Shown here piece by piece: positions 1 to 10,563 of a stretch of 56,942 nucleotides of DNA. Positions within the stretch are counted from its first letter, which is position 1. Each line of letters starts with the position of its first letter. The position numbers and the translations under genes are program-made. Source of the stretch: Cytauxzoon felis (taxonomy: Eukaryota > Apicomplexa > Aconoidasida > Piroplasmida > Theileriidae); assembly GCA_020283715.1 (NCBI GenBank), contig JAIQCW010000076.1, forward strand, positions 1 to 56,942, read 5' to 3'. The notes beneath the pieces are model-generated. The model did no database searches, was not told the origin of the DNA, and worked only from the letters and a program-made list of their open reading frames with translations.

Positions 1-40
1 GAGCTGACGGTAGGACTAAAAGAGGTGGAGTGGGAAAGGA
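1..40 (+). repeat. dispersed element, 3' arm fragment
   Basis: Starts GAGCTGACGGTAGGAC, the 3' arm that follows the second core of the dispersed element (compare about 6710 and 3220). The rest of this copy lies outside the window. Confidence 0.6.
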
Positions 41-202
41 TGTTGCTGTGTATATCTATTGGATTTAATTAATAATTATAGTTATTTGTATCATTGGAAT
101 TGATTGATAAGATTTTGTCATTTTTGTCACCATTATACTCATTATATTTTACTAAATTATACCAGTAAGTTTGATGTGATTTATTATTTGTACTATTATT
201 AG

Positions 203-3200
203 GCGTGAAAAACGTTATAATGAGCATAGTGAATATTGGGCTGGTGTATTAAAGGCTGAGAAATTAGATTGTGAGAAATTGAATTATGTGCCTAAATTTG
301 ATTGGAGATTGGACTATTCGAGCGTCTTTGATGATGATCCTACAATTGTCGAATTATCTATTACTGAGGACATACCCAATAATATCATTAGATCTACAAG
401 ACAATTAACATCATTTGCTATTGGTCAATCTATTAATATGAAAAGTAAGGGATGATGAAATTTATCTCCAGATTTTTTTAGACTTTAAAGACCATAATGA
501 TGTCTTTCATAAAGCCTTACCCGAGATTTTATTAAATAAAGTATAATTTATTTAAAATTATCTACACATTATCCCATACAGGTATGGATCAATGAATGTA
601 AAAAACGTATCAATCCCGCCTTCACTATATCATCATATCTAAGGTTCGATTAATTTATGGGGATAAAAACACCATAATTCTATCAGGATAATATATGGGT
701 TGATGGGTGATGATGTTGTTATGTTAGTAAGGAATGTGATTAAAGACAAATTCAGAGATGCGGAATTTATAAGAAAATTAATAAAATTATGCACATGCAC
801 TTCAATCCTAGACGTCAATATCGGAGGAAAACTCATCAAAGTCTTCAATAAAGCACTCGAATTCGATAGACATTTACAGGTATACAATAACAACCTACAA
901 TCATAATCCAACTACGTCTTGCCCCCTATCTTCTATTGCAGTCGAGGTTCAATCCTACTCTTCTTTCCACCTCTACTTCCACTCGCCGTGGAGGCCTCCT
1001 TATCTACTTCCCCCTTCGCTTCCCTGAGATCAGCTACGGGTTTTCCACTTGAGGTCAATAGTCACTATCTTCCACTACTTTATTTTTACTTCCAAAATTC
1101 GAAGGAATTTCATCATTTCTGGGGAAACTACTGAAGATTGTGGAATAAATATTGGATGAATATCTGATATCAATACTTCATTCAAAAGGAACATTAATGC
1201 TTTATCTATTTCTATCATCCTCACTTCATTCCAATTTATATTGATTGAGATATCCTTACAAACATACATATGGTCACTTTAGACATATCTCGTTGAGATT
1301 AGAAAATAACCTCAATTGGAACCCGCAGCTGATCTACGGGAAGCGAAGGGGGAAATAAATAGAAGAGCTCCATGCAATGGGAAATATGGACCTCAGGTGG
1401 AACGGTAGGATAAATAAATGTGGACTGGATCTACCGTTGAAAGATGATTGATTTATTTATTTATGTGATATAATTAATTAACATTACAATATAGGTTGAA
1501 TCGATGGATATGATAATAATTTATGATATAATTTCGAGGTAATTTTGAATAGTTAATATGGAGTATATATAATTTATAGATTTATTCATAGGATATTTGA
1601 TTTAATTGATGATTGTGTTTGTAGTGTTCATATAAATTGGTTATCTGATTCATATATATTACAATATTTGATATTACAAATATTTACATTTTATAATCTT
1701 ATTACACGACAAGTACCATTAATTAAATTTTCAAACATATCAGAAATACAACAATATTTCATTGAAAAATGTATAAATAGATTCATAAATGAATCAATTT
1801 TATCAAAAATATTGAAAATTTTCTTCCAAATCATTAATTTTGAACGTAGCAGTTCTACCGGTACTTTTATCGCACATTTACACAACACCAATGTCATTGA
1901 ACAAATACGAAATCATACTATCTATATCATCAATAACATCACATTATATGCACCAAATACACTCGCATTCCATGTATTACACGAAATCAATCAAGTTCGT
2001 TTATTACATCATTATATTTTATACCTCTACAATCATCATCCACTTGAGGTCCATCCTTGTCTTCCCCACCTTTCATTCCACTTGAGGTTACAACCTTGTC
2101 TTCCACTAGGCGTAGAGCCTCTTCTATTTAGTTATCTCTAAAGAGTAGAGCCACTCCCGGGGATCGTGGCGGTAGAGAAGGTAGTGATTGGACCTCAAGT
2201 GGAATACCTGGAAGCGATCTACGGGAGCTGGAAGGGGAAGTAAATAGAGAAAGCTGTCTGCAAGACGACTTCAGGTGGAAGATGTAGACTTCTAGTTGAA
2301 GTGTTCGCTGGATATATAAATTTACATAATTTTTTTTCAGCAACGTTATCGTGATAGGTTATCGTTACGTTCTAGTTTGATTGATTCATTATTATATCGA
2401 TTATATTTATCATCATTGCATATAAAATTTCAATTATTTGTGTGTAAATCTAGAATTGAGCGTGTAATACATTATGATTTTATATGGTTGAGATCTAATT
2501 GTAAGTTTGAGTGATTTTTTTTATATTCTCATCAATAGGTTTGAATGTTGAAGAATGTTTTATTGTATTTACATCAAAATTGATTTATTTTGTTGTATTA
2601 AAAAGGGATAATTTTAAGATTTTAAAATCATTTAATAAATTCACATTATATTCGGTGGATGATGGCACACTTTACATTTTAGAAAAGGTTTGAAATTTAT
2701 TACAGCTTATAAATCCAAATTTTCAGGATGATGATTGGATTATCTTTACAACTAAATATTTAAATTATAATGATTTACGTCACTTCATCAACGGTACCAC
2801 TACAACACTTTTATATGATGGCGTCGAAAAACTCATTGAATGTAAACCAATACATATTAACCTCTGCAAAATCAATAACGATATCAAATTAATATCCAGA
2901 AATGAATACACCATCTACATCTTCAATATCAACTTTCAACTCTTATATAATGAACTAAATAGAGGTTTGTATATCACACAAACGATCATTGTGATTCTCC
3001 CACATTATGTGCAATACAACTATCTTCGTCTTACAAACAGCTCTCCACCTGAGGTTACAACCTCTTATCCCACTCGCCGTGGTGGCATCTCCTAATTACC
3101 TATCCCTAAAGGGTGGAGCCACTCCCAGAGATCGTGGCGGAAGTGTAATGATTGGACATCAAGTGGAAGTGGAACCCGAGAACGATCTACGGGAGTTTGA

Positions 3201-3679
3201 GGGGGAAGTAAATAAAGAGCTGACGGCAGGATTGACCACAGATGGAGTGGCTAGTGGAAGAGAGGTGTGACAGATTAAATCTTTGTTGTATATCGTATGG
3301 TCTGTGATTAACAAATTGTATTATAGTTGAAGATGTTGAGGACAAGATAATATTAAAATCGTTTATACAACCGAAATTGGATGAGAAGGTATTGAAGAGT
3401 TATAGAATAAAATATATAAATTTATTGCAAATGATTGAAATTGATGATATAAATGAGGTTAGTGTGATTGAATTATTTCTTTTACCTCTATAGATTCAAT
3501 TTAAAGATGAACTTCAAGTGATTATATTCAATAGTGAACAAGATGAAGATGATGAAGAAGACGAAGGTTTAAATTTAACATTTATTAATGATACATTAAG
3601 AGAACGATTTAAAAGAACATTAGCACAAGCTATTTCAAATGAGCCATGGCTACGCCAATGGAAAGAATCAGACGAATAA
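203..3679 (+). CDS. unrecognised multi-exon protein, possibly incomplete at its 5' end
   Basis: I do not recognise this gene. Ten coding blocks are visible: about 203-455, 483-541, 583-646, 689-880, 1570s-2050, 2341-2501, 2540-2689, 2728-2970, 3329-3461 and 3494-3679. Exons five to ten join in phase. Joining exon four to five is not clean, so a small exon may be missed or two genes may be fused here. The first block contains FDWRLDYSSV. The last is acidic (EQDEDDEEDEG) and ends RQWKESDE before TAA at 3677. The middle is hydrophobic and helix-rich, followed by beta-rich sequence; there is no signal peptide. Introns hold repeat copies at 941-1072, 1306-1412, 2039-2285 and 3024-3260, plus an antigen-family fragment. 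Any exon before 203 is not resolved. Confidence 0.55.
941..1072 (-). repeat. dispersed element, antisense half, in an intron
   Basis: Carries the arm CCACTCGCCGTGGAGGC and the second core in reverse (CTTCGCTTCCCTGAGATCAG), then CCACTTGAGGT. It lies just left of an antigen-family fragment and is opposite to the element copy on that fragment's right side. Confidence 0.85.
1075..1305 (-). pseudogene. fragment of antigen-type multigene family
   Basis: The minus strand encodes a C-terminal piece (ININWNEV, then FLLNEVLI, IHPIFI and SPEMMKF) that matches, residue for residue in blocks, the C terminus of the nested gene at 5819-6637 (NINWNEV, FLFNELLM, IHPIFI-like, PPEMQDF). The stretch 1272-1305 also resembles 47477-47520 in reverse. 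There is no start codon or N-terminal region, so this is a remnant lying antisense in an intron of the surrounding gene. Confidence 0.65.
1306..1412 (+). repeat. dispersed element, sense half, in an intron
   Basis: Second core AGCTGATCTACGGGAAGCG, the GGGGGAAATAAATAGA segment, arm CTCCATGCAATGGGA, and terminal ACCTCAGGTGGAA. It flanks the antigen fragment on the right, inverted relative to 941-1072. Confidence 0.85.
2039..2285 (+). repeat. near full-length dispersed element in an intron
   Basis: Modules in order: CCACTTGAGGT arms, TCTCTAAAGAG hairpin, GCCACTCCCGGGGATCGTGG core, ACCTCAAGTGG, AGCGATCTACGGGAGCTGG, and GTCTGCAAGAC arm. The sense frame is broken by TAG just before the hairpin, as expected for an untranslated copy. 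The only GT available to end the upstream exon is in its first arm (CTTGAG/GTCC). Confidence 0.85.
3024..3260 (+). repeat. full-length dispersed element in an intron
   Basis: Contains the CCCTAAAGGG version of the hairpin, GCCACTCCCAGAGATCGTGGC, AACGATCTACGGGAGTTTG and the GCTGACGGCAGGA arm. It lies between two exons of the first gene, in sense with it. Confidence 0.85.
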
Positions 3680-5005
3680 TTTTAAATTTCTATAACAATA
3701 CACTATTATATACAATGCCAATGATGATACACCACATATCCAAATATTCCTATAATTAATATGAAATTTTTCATTGAAATTACTTCGTCCAAGTCCTGCA
3801 GACAACACTCCACTAGAGATCAAATCCAACTCTCTTCGTCTTGCAGAGAGCTCTTTTAATTACATATCTCTAAAGAGTGAAGCCACTCCCAGAGATCGTG
3901 GCGGAAGTGTAGTGATTGGACCTCAGGTGGAGCGAGATAACAGTGGTAGTGGAAGATATTTCCTTACCTTTTATTTATATTCTTGAGTTTATTTTTGGAG
4001 AATAGTTTCATTTCATTGACAGTTTCGATTGAGTTGTTATGTGTTTCACGTACATTTTTCTCTAGCAATTGTATACCTTCATCTTGAATTGTTACAATGG
4101 TTGCCAAATCTTTAAATATATCCTTGGCCTATAGAAGAATGTTAATCCGAAAGAAATATCTAAGTGGAACACCCGGAGCTGATCTCAGGGAAGCGGAGGG
4201 GAAGGTAAATAGAAGAGGCTCCACGCCTAGTGGGAAGACCTCGGATGGAGAGGTGGATGATGACCTTTGGGTAGAATATTTTGGGTTATGTACCTGTTCG
4301 ATTTGTTGTTGTAGGTTTTTGATACCTTCGCTTCTGGTTTTGAGTAGTGTATCTGTTTCAGAAGATCGTCGATCGAATTTAAAGAGTGGCCTTTAAAGGT
4401 GTTAAGAATTTAAAATTAAATCTTACATGAGTTGTTCTTCTTCATAATCTGATCTTGCCTCATTGATGAATTGTGTATCAATAGTATAGCCATTGTTGGT
4501 ATCTACTGTTGATGCATCATCGATGGAATCGTTTGAAATTGAAATTTGTTTAACCAATTCTGATACTTTATGTACTTTGGATGCTTCACGTTTGAATTGT
4601 GATGAAATTTTCATGAAATGATCTTCGTTAAACACCGAAGGCGATTGTTGTACCTGTAAATCCCATTCAGATAAATACCCTTCCGTAACGCTTATTAATG
4701 CGTGCACATTTTCTAATTTTGTACGTACAGTCTCTACTAGGCGTTTAGATACGTATTTATTGGACAATTCACCAAACTATAGAATGATAAATGAGATGAT
4801 GAGAAATTATTTAACTATAATAAAAAATGACAGTTCAAAACTCACATTATGTTCAATGTAGAGTATATCAGATTTAATGTGCTTAATATTGTTCGTTACA
4901 AGCTTCTCGTATCTGAAATCGGAATCTGTGCCTATAAATTGAATTAATTTATAAAAATTAAACTAATATACCATAAGCTGGCCCTTGAAATTTTGTATAT
5001 TCCAT
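3668..5005 (-). CDS. Qa-SNARE, endosomal syntaxin (Pep12/STX7-like)
   Basis: A membrane-anchored t-SNARE for endomembrane fusion. Exons on the minus strand: 5005-4972, 4931-about 4849, 4776-4427, 4390-4294, 4128-3968 and 3749-3668; all join in phase. The N-terminal half is helical, Habc-like. The SNARE helix crosses the 4294/4128 junction (IKNLQQQIEQ, then AKDIFKDLATIVTIQDEG) with a glutamine at the zero layer, and about 25 residues further on KRNIWICGV begins a single C-terminal membrane anchor ending in LFV. Introns four and five each hold one dispersed element, antisense to the gene. The stop codon (3668-3670) lies inside the last codons of the convergent gene, giving a 12-bp 3' overlap. 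The SNARE class is firm; the subtype is inferred. Confidence 0.8.
3785..3934 (+). repeat. dispersed element in SNARE intron
   Basis: CTTGCAGAGAGCTC arm, TCTCTAAAGAGT hairpin, GCCACTCCCAGAGATCGTGGC core and ACCTCAGGTGGA end. Antisense to the SNARE gene. Confidence 0.85.
4160..4256 (+). repeat. dispersed element, second-core half, in SNARE intron
   Basis: AGTGGAACACCCGGAGCTGA, AGGGAAGCGGAGGGGAAGG and the hairpin arm CTCCACGCCTAGTGGGA. Antisense to the SNARE gene. Confidence 0.8.
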
Positions 5006-5545
5006 ATTAACTGCGATATTTATAAAAAATTATTATGATAGCTATACAATGTAATGGATGAGAGATAGCTCTTCAATACGAGAGAAAATGGTGTCTAAAT
5101 CCAAGTCACACATCAATTATGCATGATAGAAATTAATCTAACATATATAATCCAATCAAATATAATAGTTCATGTGTAATTATCATAATATTCTATACCT
5201 CTACATAGACCCTATAATATTACTACCTACCTCAATAGGTGAGGTATACTATACCTTGGGTAGCAAACATGTTCTCATATAAATAAAATACACATTTCTA
5301 CATAGATTAATATACATTTATATATTATTTTAAATGTTTTATATGATGTAATAACCCAGTCATCTATAAAACATACTTGTGTCGTGTCTAATGTCGTTAT
5401 GAAGCCCGTCCTTCATTTAGAGGAGTTTTACAGTGATTTAACAATTTTAAGCTGATTTTTCTACTATAAACAATGTAAAAATGTAATATTTGTATATATT
5501 TTGTATGAATTTTAATGTAATCATGTAGAATGTTCATGTAATACA
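5006..5545. other. divergent intergenic region between SNARE and MUS81
   Basis: About 540 bp of AT-rich DNA between two divergently transcribed genes, probably containing both promoters. It holds no copy of the dispersed element and no supported gene. The minus-strand reading frame at 5397-5663 overlaps MUS81 exon 1 and has no recognisable features. Confidence 0.5.
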
Positions 5546-8500
5546 ATGTCAGACAGTGAAAATGATACTGGAAAAAAGAGTTTAAATCTCGTACACCCCG
5601 AAAATAGAGCCATTTATAAACACTTTCTAGCTCTACGAGAATTCCACAAAAAATCCAAATCATTCAAAACATCGTTATGGATAAATAAGGTTTGTTTTGA
5701 TATAATAAATCTTCCTAATTCCACTCGGCTGCAACTAAGATATTTAGTACAATTATGTGTTCCTTTGTCTTGCAGACAGCTCCTCTAATTACTTCCCTCC
5801 AGCTCCCTGAGATCAGCTATGGTTGATGTGTGTTTATATATTAGAATTGAGGATACTCTTGGAAATAAAGATTACCAATACGGTACTGCTGAAGCAACTC
5901 CAAATGTTGGTGATGGTACTTATAGAGATAATGCTACACTAGTTTCTGATAATGATGATCTTTGTAATAGATGGTGGGCAGTTGCCAATAAAATGACTGA
6001 CGATGTTAAAAAACTTCATGAGGCTTGGAAAGGTTGGGATAAAGATCCTATTAAAGTACATCTAATTATATCTGGTATAATGACTGGAATATCATTCTTC
6101 TATATATTCATGGAGTTAGTTAGTACATTAAATGAGGAATTTATGAGGTCATTTATAGTTGAAGCCATGGTATTTTCTACATTTAGCGTTACTGCAGTAT
6201 TTTTCAATCTACATATAGGAAATTATCAGGATAAAGTTAAGCTTAAAGAGGTTGATATTCAAAAGGCCAATTTAGAATATACGGGATATGACAAGTGTTA
6301 TAAAGGACCCGCTGGAAAACTTATTGAACAAACTGGTACAACTGTATCAGCTAACACATTTTCTTCTGCTGATGTAGTTTACTTTAAAGTGACAGCAGCA
6401 GGTACTCCTCCTACAGTACAAGTTAAAGACGGAATTACTTCTATTATTGATCAAATTAAAGAACTAGTTGTAATGAATATAAATTGGAATGAAGTGAGCT
6501 TAAGTAAACTCAATACAATCATTAAATTCCTGTTCAATGAACTATTGATGTTAATATTTCATCCAATATTCATTGAGATATCTTCAAGAGTTCCCCCAGA
6601 AATGCAGGATTTTCCTTCAAATTTCGAGGTAAAATGAAGTTAGTGATTGGACCTCAGGTGGAGAACCCGTAGCCGATCTCTGGGAAGCGGAGGGACAACT
6701 AAATAGAGGAGCTGACGGTAGGACGACCTCGGGTGGAATTATAGTGGAATGAGGAGTATGATTGGACATAGGGTTGAAAGTACATTAGGTGTTACGTGTT
6801 AATTCAATTATTATATAGGTATTATCATCATTGCGTAAGCATCCATTACCATTAAGATCGATAGATGATGCATTGATGTTATCTGGTGTTGGTGAGAATA
6901 CGAGTAAATTTATATCTGGGTGAGTATTATTTGAAGTAGATATATATGATATATTTATAGTGTGATTGAAAAATATGGTAATAATGATAATGATGAGATG
7001 GTATTGTGTAGATATATTGAGAGTATATATGATCGTATAAGATTATTTATAATAAAAAATGAATTTGGTAAATTAAAAAAAGATGAAGAATATGATGAGA
7101 TGAATTTATATAAGCCTGTAATATATTCAAGTTCATGGACATTTTTATTAATATTAGGTTTATATACAAATAATGATAATAATAGGATATCATTATTAGA
7201 GATATCAGATTTATATATTGAATTAAATAAAAATATACCACAATGTAAATTAAAAAATTGGTCATTTTTAAAATGTTTAATTAATAAAGGTATAATAGAT
7301 TTTATATTACCAGGACAATCACAACAATCAATTAATGATTATATACATCGTTATAAAGATAAATATATATATGGATTAACTTTATATGGTAGAAAATGTA
7401 CTGAATCTATATTATCTACATTTGATTATCCTATTTTATTATCACATTCAAATGATATTTTATCATCTGGTATTAATACACCAACTAATACTATTAATGA
7501 ACAATTAATTATTAATAATAAATTTAATGAATTAAATAATCTCAAATCTATTATTACACCAAAAAATTTACCTGATGATAATAATGTTAGGCTACAATTC
7601 TATAATCTACTCAAAGATACATCCAAAGATGATGATTTCTTTCAAATACCATCACCCAATCTCAATAATAATACAAATTATCCAAATATATATACAACAC
7701 ATGAAATTGAATCTACCGCTCCCAATATATCGTCTCCTCGTCTTGCAGACAGATCTACACCTGAAGTACAATCCAACTCTCATTCCACTCGCCGTGGTGG
7801 CTCTTCCAATTATCTATCCCAAAAGGGTGATGCCACTCCCGGAGATCGTGGCGAAGGTAGAGGTAGTACTGGACCTCAAGTGGAAACCTCAACTGTAATA
7901 CCTGGAAGCGATCTACGGGAGCTGGAAGGGGAGATAAATAAGAAAGCTGACGGCAGGACCTCGAGTGGTAATGGAATAAATGGATCATCTATGGAAGTAT
8001 GTGATACTAATTGGGAAGAACCTAAAATTCTTCCTGGAGAAGTGAATTTCGACTTAAAAGAATATGAATCACCTATGGCTAATCTAAGGGAAGCGGAGGG
8101 GGAAGTAAATAGAGGAGCTGTTCGCAAGACGACCTCAAGTGGAAAAAATGGAGTTAAAGTAGAAACTACGGTAAAAGAAGGTCAATCAGATGATATTGTG
8201 CCACCAACATTGACATATTTTATAGATTTTACTGATGAATCTACCAAAAGTAATAGTAAATCATCTAAAAAAAAATCATCAAATATTAAAAATAAAAATG
8301 CCCCCAAAGAAAAATCCAAAAAAAATAAAAAAATTGTACAAGTCACTTCACCTGTTGATGGTTCTATGTACATAACAGAATTTGATCGTAATAATTATAA
8401 AAGTTGTGGATTTACTACGGATGGTAAAGGTATATATGATATTGATGCTATGTCAACAAATCTAAATGAACCTAATCATTTAGATCCTCTCAATGAAATT

Positions 8501-10361
8501 TCCAACCAAGATTACCCATCAAAAATTACAAATACCTCTGATCCCACCGTAGGTCGTCCTGCCGTCAGCTCTCCTAATTACCTATCTCTAAAGAGTAAAG
8601 CCACTCCCGGAGATCGTGGCAATAAACCCGTAGCTGATCTCAGGGAAGCGGAGGGGGAAGTAAATAAAGGAGCTGACGGCAGGACGACCTCAGGTGGAAG
8701 TAGAGGTGACAAAAAGAGATCATCGATTGACATGTATAAGACACCGAGTCCTATCAGAGATGATGATTTATATAATTATATTAAGTTGTCTAGTACATCT
8801 GACGAATATAAAACACCAGATAATACAATAAAGAGATTAAAATTGTATAATTTGAATGATAATAATGAATTTAAATCACCAGATTCATATTTACAACCAT
8901 TGAAATGTCGTCTTAAACAAAAGTTGGGTATAAATATATTCCAAGAAGATGAAATCAAATATGAAATTATAACAGTAGTAGATACACGTGAATTACATGA
9001 TACAGATAATAGATATCATAGAAGGCTATCATCAATATTTAATGAAGCTGGAAAAAAATTGACATTTAAACAATTACCATTAGGTGATGTCATATGGATA
9101 TTAAGAATTATTGAAGATGATGATAATAATACTAATGAAATTAATTTTAATAATGTATTAATGCTTGATTGGGTACTTGAAAGGAAAACTACTATAGATT
9201 TAATCTCCAGTGTATCAGATGGACGTTATGAAGATCAAAAAATACGACTATTAAATCTACAAGGATTCAAACATGTAATTTATCTATTTGAAGATTCCGA
9301 TGTTACATCATTCACAAGTAGATTAGCATCTCTTGGACCAAGACCCATCAATCCTACCTCCATCACATCTGCTAAAATACATACACAACTCATCACCGGT
9401 TTTAATACCATACATACACATGGAATGACACATAGGTAAGTTTTACCGAATTAACAAAACTAATAAGCAGCTACAAACTCATCTTTCTAATTTCCGTCAA
9501 TCGTTCCACCACTCTCTTCCCACCTGATATCCAATCCTATTCCCTCTACACCTACTCTTCTTCTTGCAGAGAGCTTTTCCATCTACCTCCCTCTAAAGAG
9601 TAAAGCCACTCCCGGAGATCGTGGCGATAAACCCGTAGCTGATCTCAGGGAAGCGTAGGGGGAGGTAAATGGAAAAGCTGTCTGCAGGACGACCTCAGGT
9701 GGAACGGCGAATAGGAAAGGGGATTGGAGTGGACAACACCTCTGCATTAATTCCTTTGTTATATGATACGAATTATATTTTATAGTGTATCGATGTTATT
9801 ATCTCTCCATTGTAACATTGAACGTTTATTATCGGAGCGTATTCGTTTATATCGTTTGATGAATACTGTAACATTATCTGGTATGAAAGAATGGTTGGGT
9901 AAGAATTTTATGAATTATTCAAAATGGGAAAAAAAGAATCGTAAATATGCACAAATGACATATTTTGAACTTTTTGGTAGACAACTTCGTGCTATACCTG
10001 GATGTGGTTCAGAAACTACAGAAACAATCCTATCCATATGGCCAACACCATTTTTATTCTCACAAGCATTAACTGATATGACACTCAATGATATCAATAT
10101 CGTATTCAATGAACTAAAATCCAATAAAAATAAAAGAATCAAACTCACACCCAAAGTTAGTACAAATATAATTTATAGAAACACTCTTTCAATCATTATA
10201 ATTCGCCTGAAATTATCTTCACTGTATGTCCGACCACTGTTCCACTCGCCTCCACCGTAGGTCTTGCAGACAGCCCCTCTATTTACCTATCTCTAAAGAG
10301 TAAAGCCACTCCCAGAGATCGTGGCGGAAGTATAGTGATTGGACTCGAGTGGAACCCGTAG
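5546..10361 (+). CDS. MUS81: MUS81 structure-specific endonuclease catalytic subunit
   Basis: Nuclear XPF-family nuclease that cleaves 3' flaps, stalled forks and recombination intermediates, usually with an EME1-like partner. Exon 1 (5546-5688) plus the exon near 6820-6919 form the N-terminal helix-hairpin-helix region (HPENRAIYKHFLALREFH, then LRKHPLPLRSIDDALML). The long exon to 9436 carries a winged-helix-like part and the ERCC4 nuclease core with VVDTREL, LPLGDVIW and VLERKTTIDLISSVSDGRYE. The exon from about 9785 carries the C-terminal HhH (LRAIPGCGSETTETIL, WPTPFLF). A 23-nt intron (10156-10178) then joins to an exon that runs into a dispersed element and stops there at TAG 10359. Three further element copies are translated in frame in the linker, making the protein long. 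Intron 1 contains a whole antigen-type gene. Confidence 0.85.
5765..5819 (-). repeat. dispersed element half, left of the nested antigen gene
   Basis: GTCTTGCAGACAGCTC arm followed by a reversed second core (CCAGCTCCCTGAGATCAGCT) that abuts the ATG of the gene at 5819. Confidence 0.8.
5819..6637 (+). CDS. antigen-type multigene-family protein nested in MUS81 intron 1
   Basis: A single 272-residue open frame lying wholly inside MUS81 intron 1, same strand. Around residues 80-140 are two likely membrane segments (LIISGIMTGISFFYIFMELV and IVEAMVFSTFSVTAVFF). Later parts (VVYFKVTAAG, PPTVQVKDG) match an XPF-intron fragment near 35800-35900, and the C terminus matches the fragment at 1075-1269. 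There is no clear signal peptide at this ATG, which sits at the edge of a repeat half-element, so the start may be truncated and the copy may be a retained piece of a longer gene. The function is unknown; the family resembles piroplasm species-specific surface or secreted families. Gene versus pseudogene is undecided. Confidence 0.55.
   Translation: MVDVCLYIRIEDTLGNKDYQYGTAEATPNVGDGTYRDNATLVSDNDDLCNRWWAVANKMTDDVKKLHEAWKGWDKDPIKVHLIISGIMTGISFFYIFMELVSTLNEEFMRSFIVEAMVFSTFSVTAVFFNLHIGNYQDKVKLKEVDIQKANLEYTGYDKCYKGPAGKLIEQTGTTVSANTFSSADVVYFKVTAAGTPPTVQVKDGITSIIDQIKELVVMNINWNEVSLSKLNTIIKFLFNELLMLIFHPIFIEISSRVPPEMQDFPSNFEVK
6641..6737 (+). repeat. dispersed element half, right of the nested antigen gene
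   Basis: ATTGGACCTCAGGTGGA, AGCCGATCTCTGGGAAGCGG and the GCTGACGGTAGGACGACC arm. It begins four bases after the antigen stop codon and is inverted relative to the left half at 5765-5819. Confidence 0.85.
7738..7969 (+). repeat. dispersed element translated within MUS81
   Basis: Full element in frame with MUS81, read as STRRGGSSNYLSQKGDATPG, DRGEG.. and SDLRELEGEINKKADGRTSS. No stop codon interrupts it. Confidence 0.9.
8075..8143 (+). repeat. second-core half-element translated within MUS81
   Basis: In-frame ANLREAEGEVNRGAVRKTTS, with no first core. Same frame and orientation as the neighbouring copies. Confidence 0.85.
8545..8700 (+). repeat. dispersed element translated within MUS81
   Basis: In-frame SSPNYLSLKSKATPGDRG directly followed by KPVADLREAEGEVNKGADGR. 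It lies in the low-complexity linker before the nuclease domain. Confidence 0.9.
9518..9706 (+). repeat. dispersed element in MUS81 intron
   Basis: CCCTCTAAAGAGT hairpin, GCCACTCCCGGAGATCGTGGC, AGCTGATCTCAGGGAAGCG and the GTCTGCAGGAC arm. A TAG follows GGGAAGCG in the sense frame, consistent with a copy that is not translated. Confidence 0.85.
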
Positions 10362-10440
10362 CTGATCTCAGGGAAGCGGAGGGGAAATAAATAGAGAAGC
10401 TGTCTGCAAGACAAGGAGAGGTAGTTGTAACCTAGAGTGG
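10231..10440 (+). repeat. dispersed element forming the MUS81 C terminus and 3' flank
   Basis: With the 23-nt intron removed, MUS81 reads into the element in the usual frame (STVGLADSPSIYLSLKSK, ATPRDRGG). One base is missing in the GGACCTCGAGTGG module (here GGACTCGAGTGG), which shifts the frame to TAG in the second core. Confidence 0.8.
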
Positions 10441-10563
10441 ATTAGTTTCATGCAATGATAAAGAGGGGGCATCAATTGAGAAATGATGTAAAGTATATTT
10501 TATATATTGATAAATATAGGTTCACAAGATATGTTACGAGTTATATGTGGGTGGTTGTGGTAC

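Noticed and set aside
5397..5663. Minus-strand 88-residue open frame over MUS81 exon 1
   Set aside because: Overlaps the clear MUS81 first exon and has no signature.
7755..8127. Minus-strand open frames over MUS81 elements (also at 18651, 24742, 49886 and 52487)
   Set aside because: They are the reverse strand of the dispersed element, with no coding flanks; useful only as evidence that the antisense frame is open.
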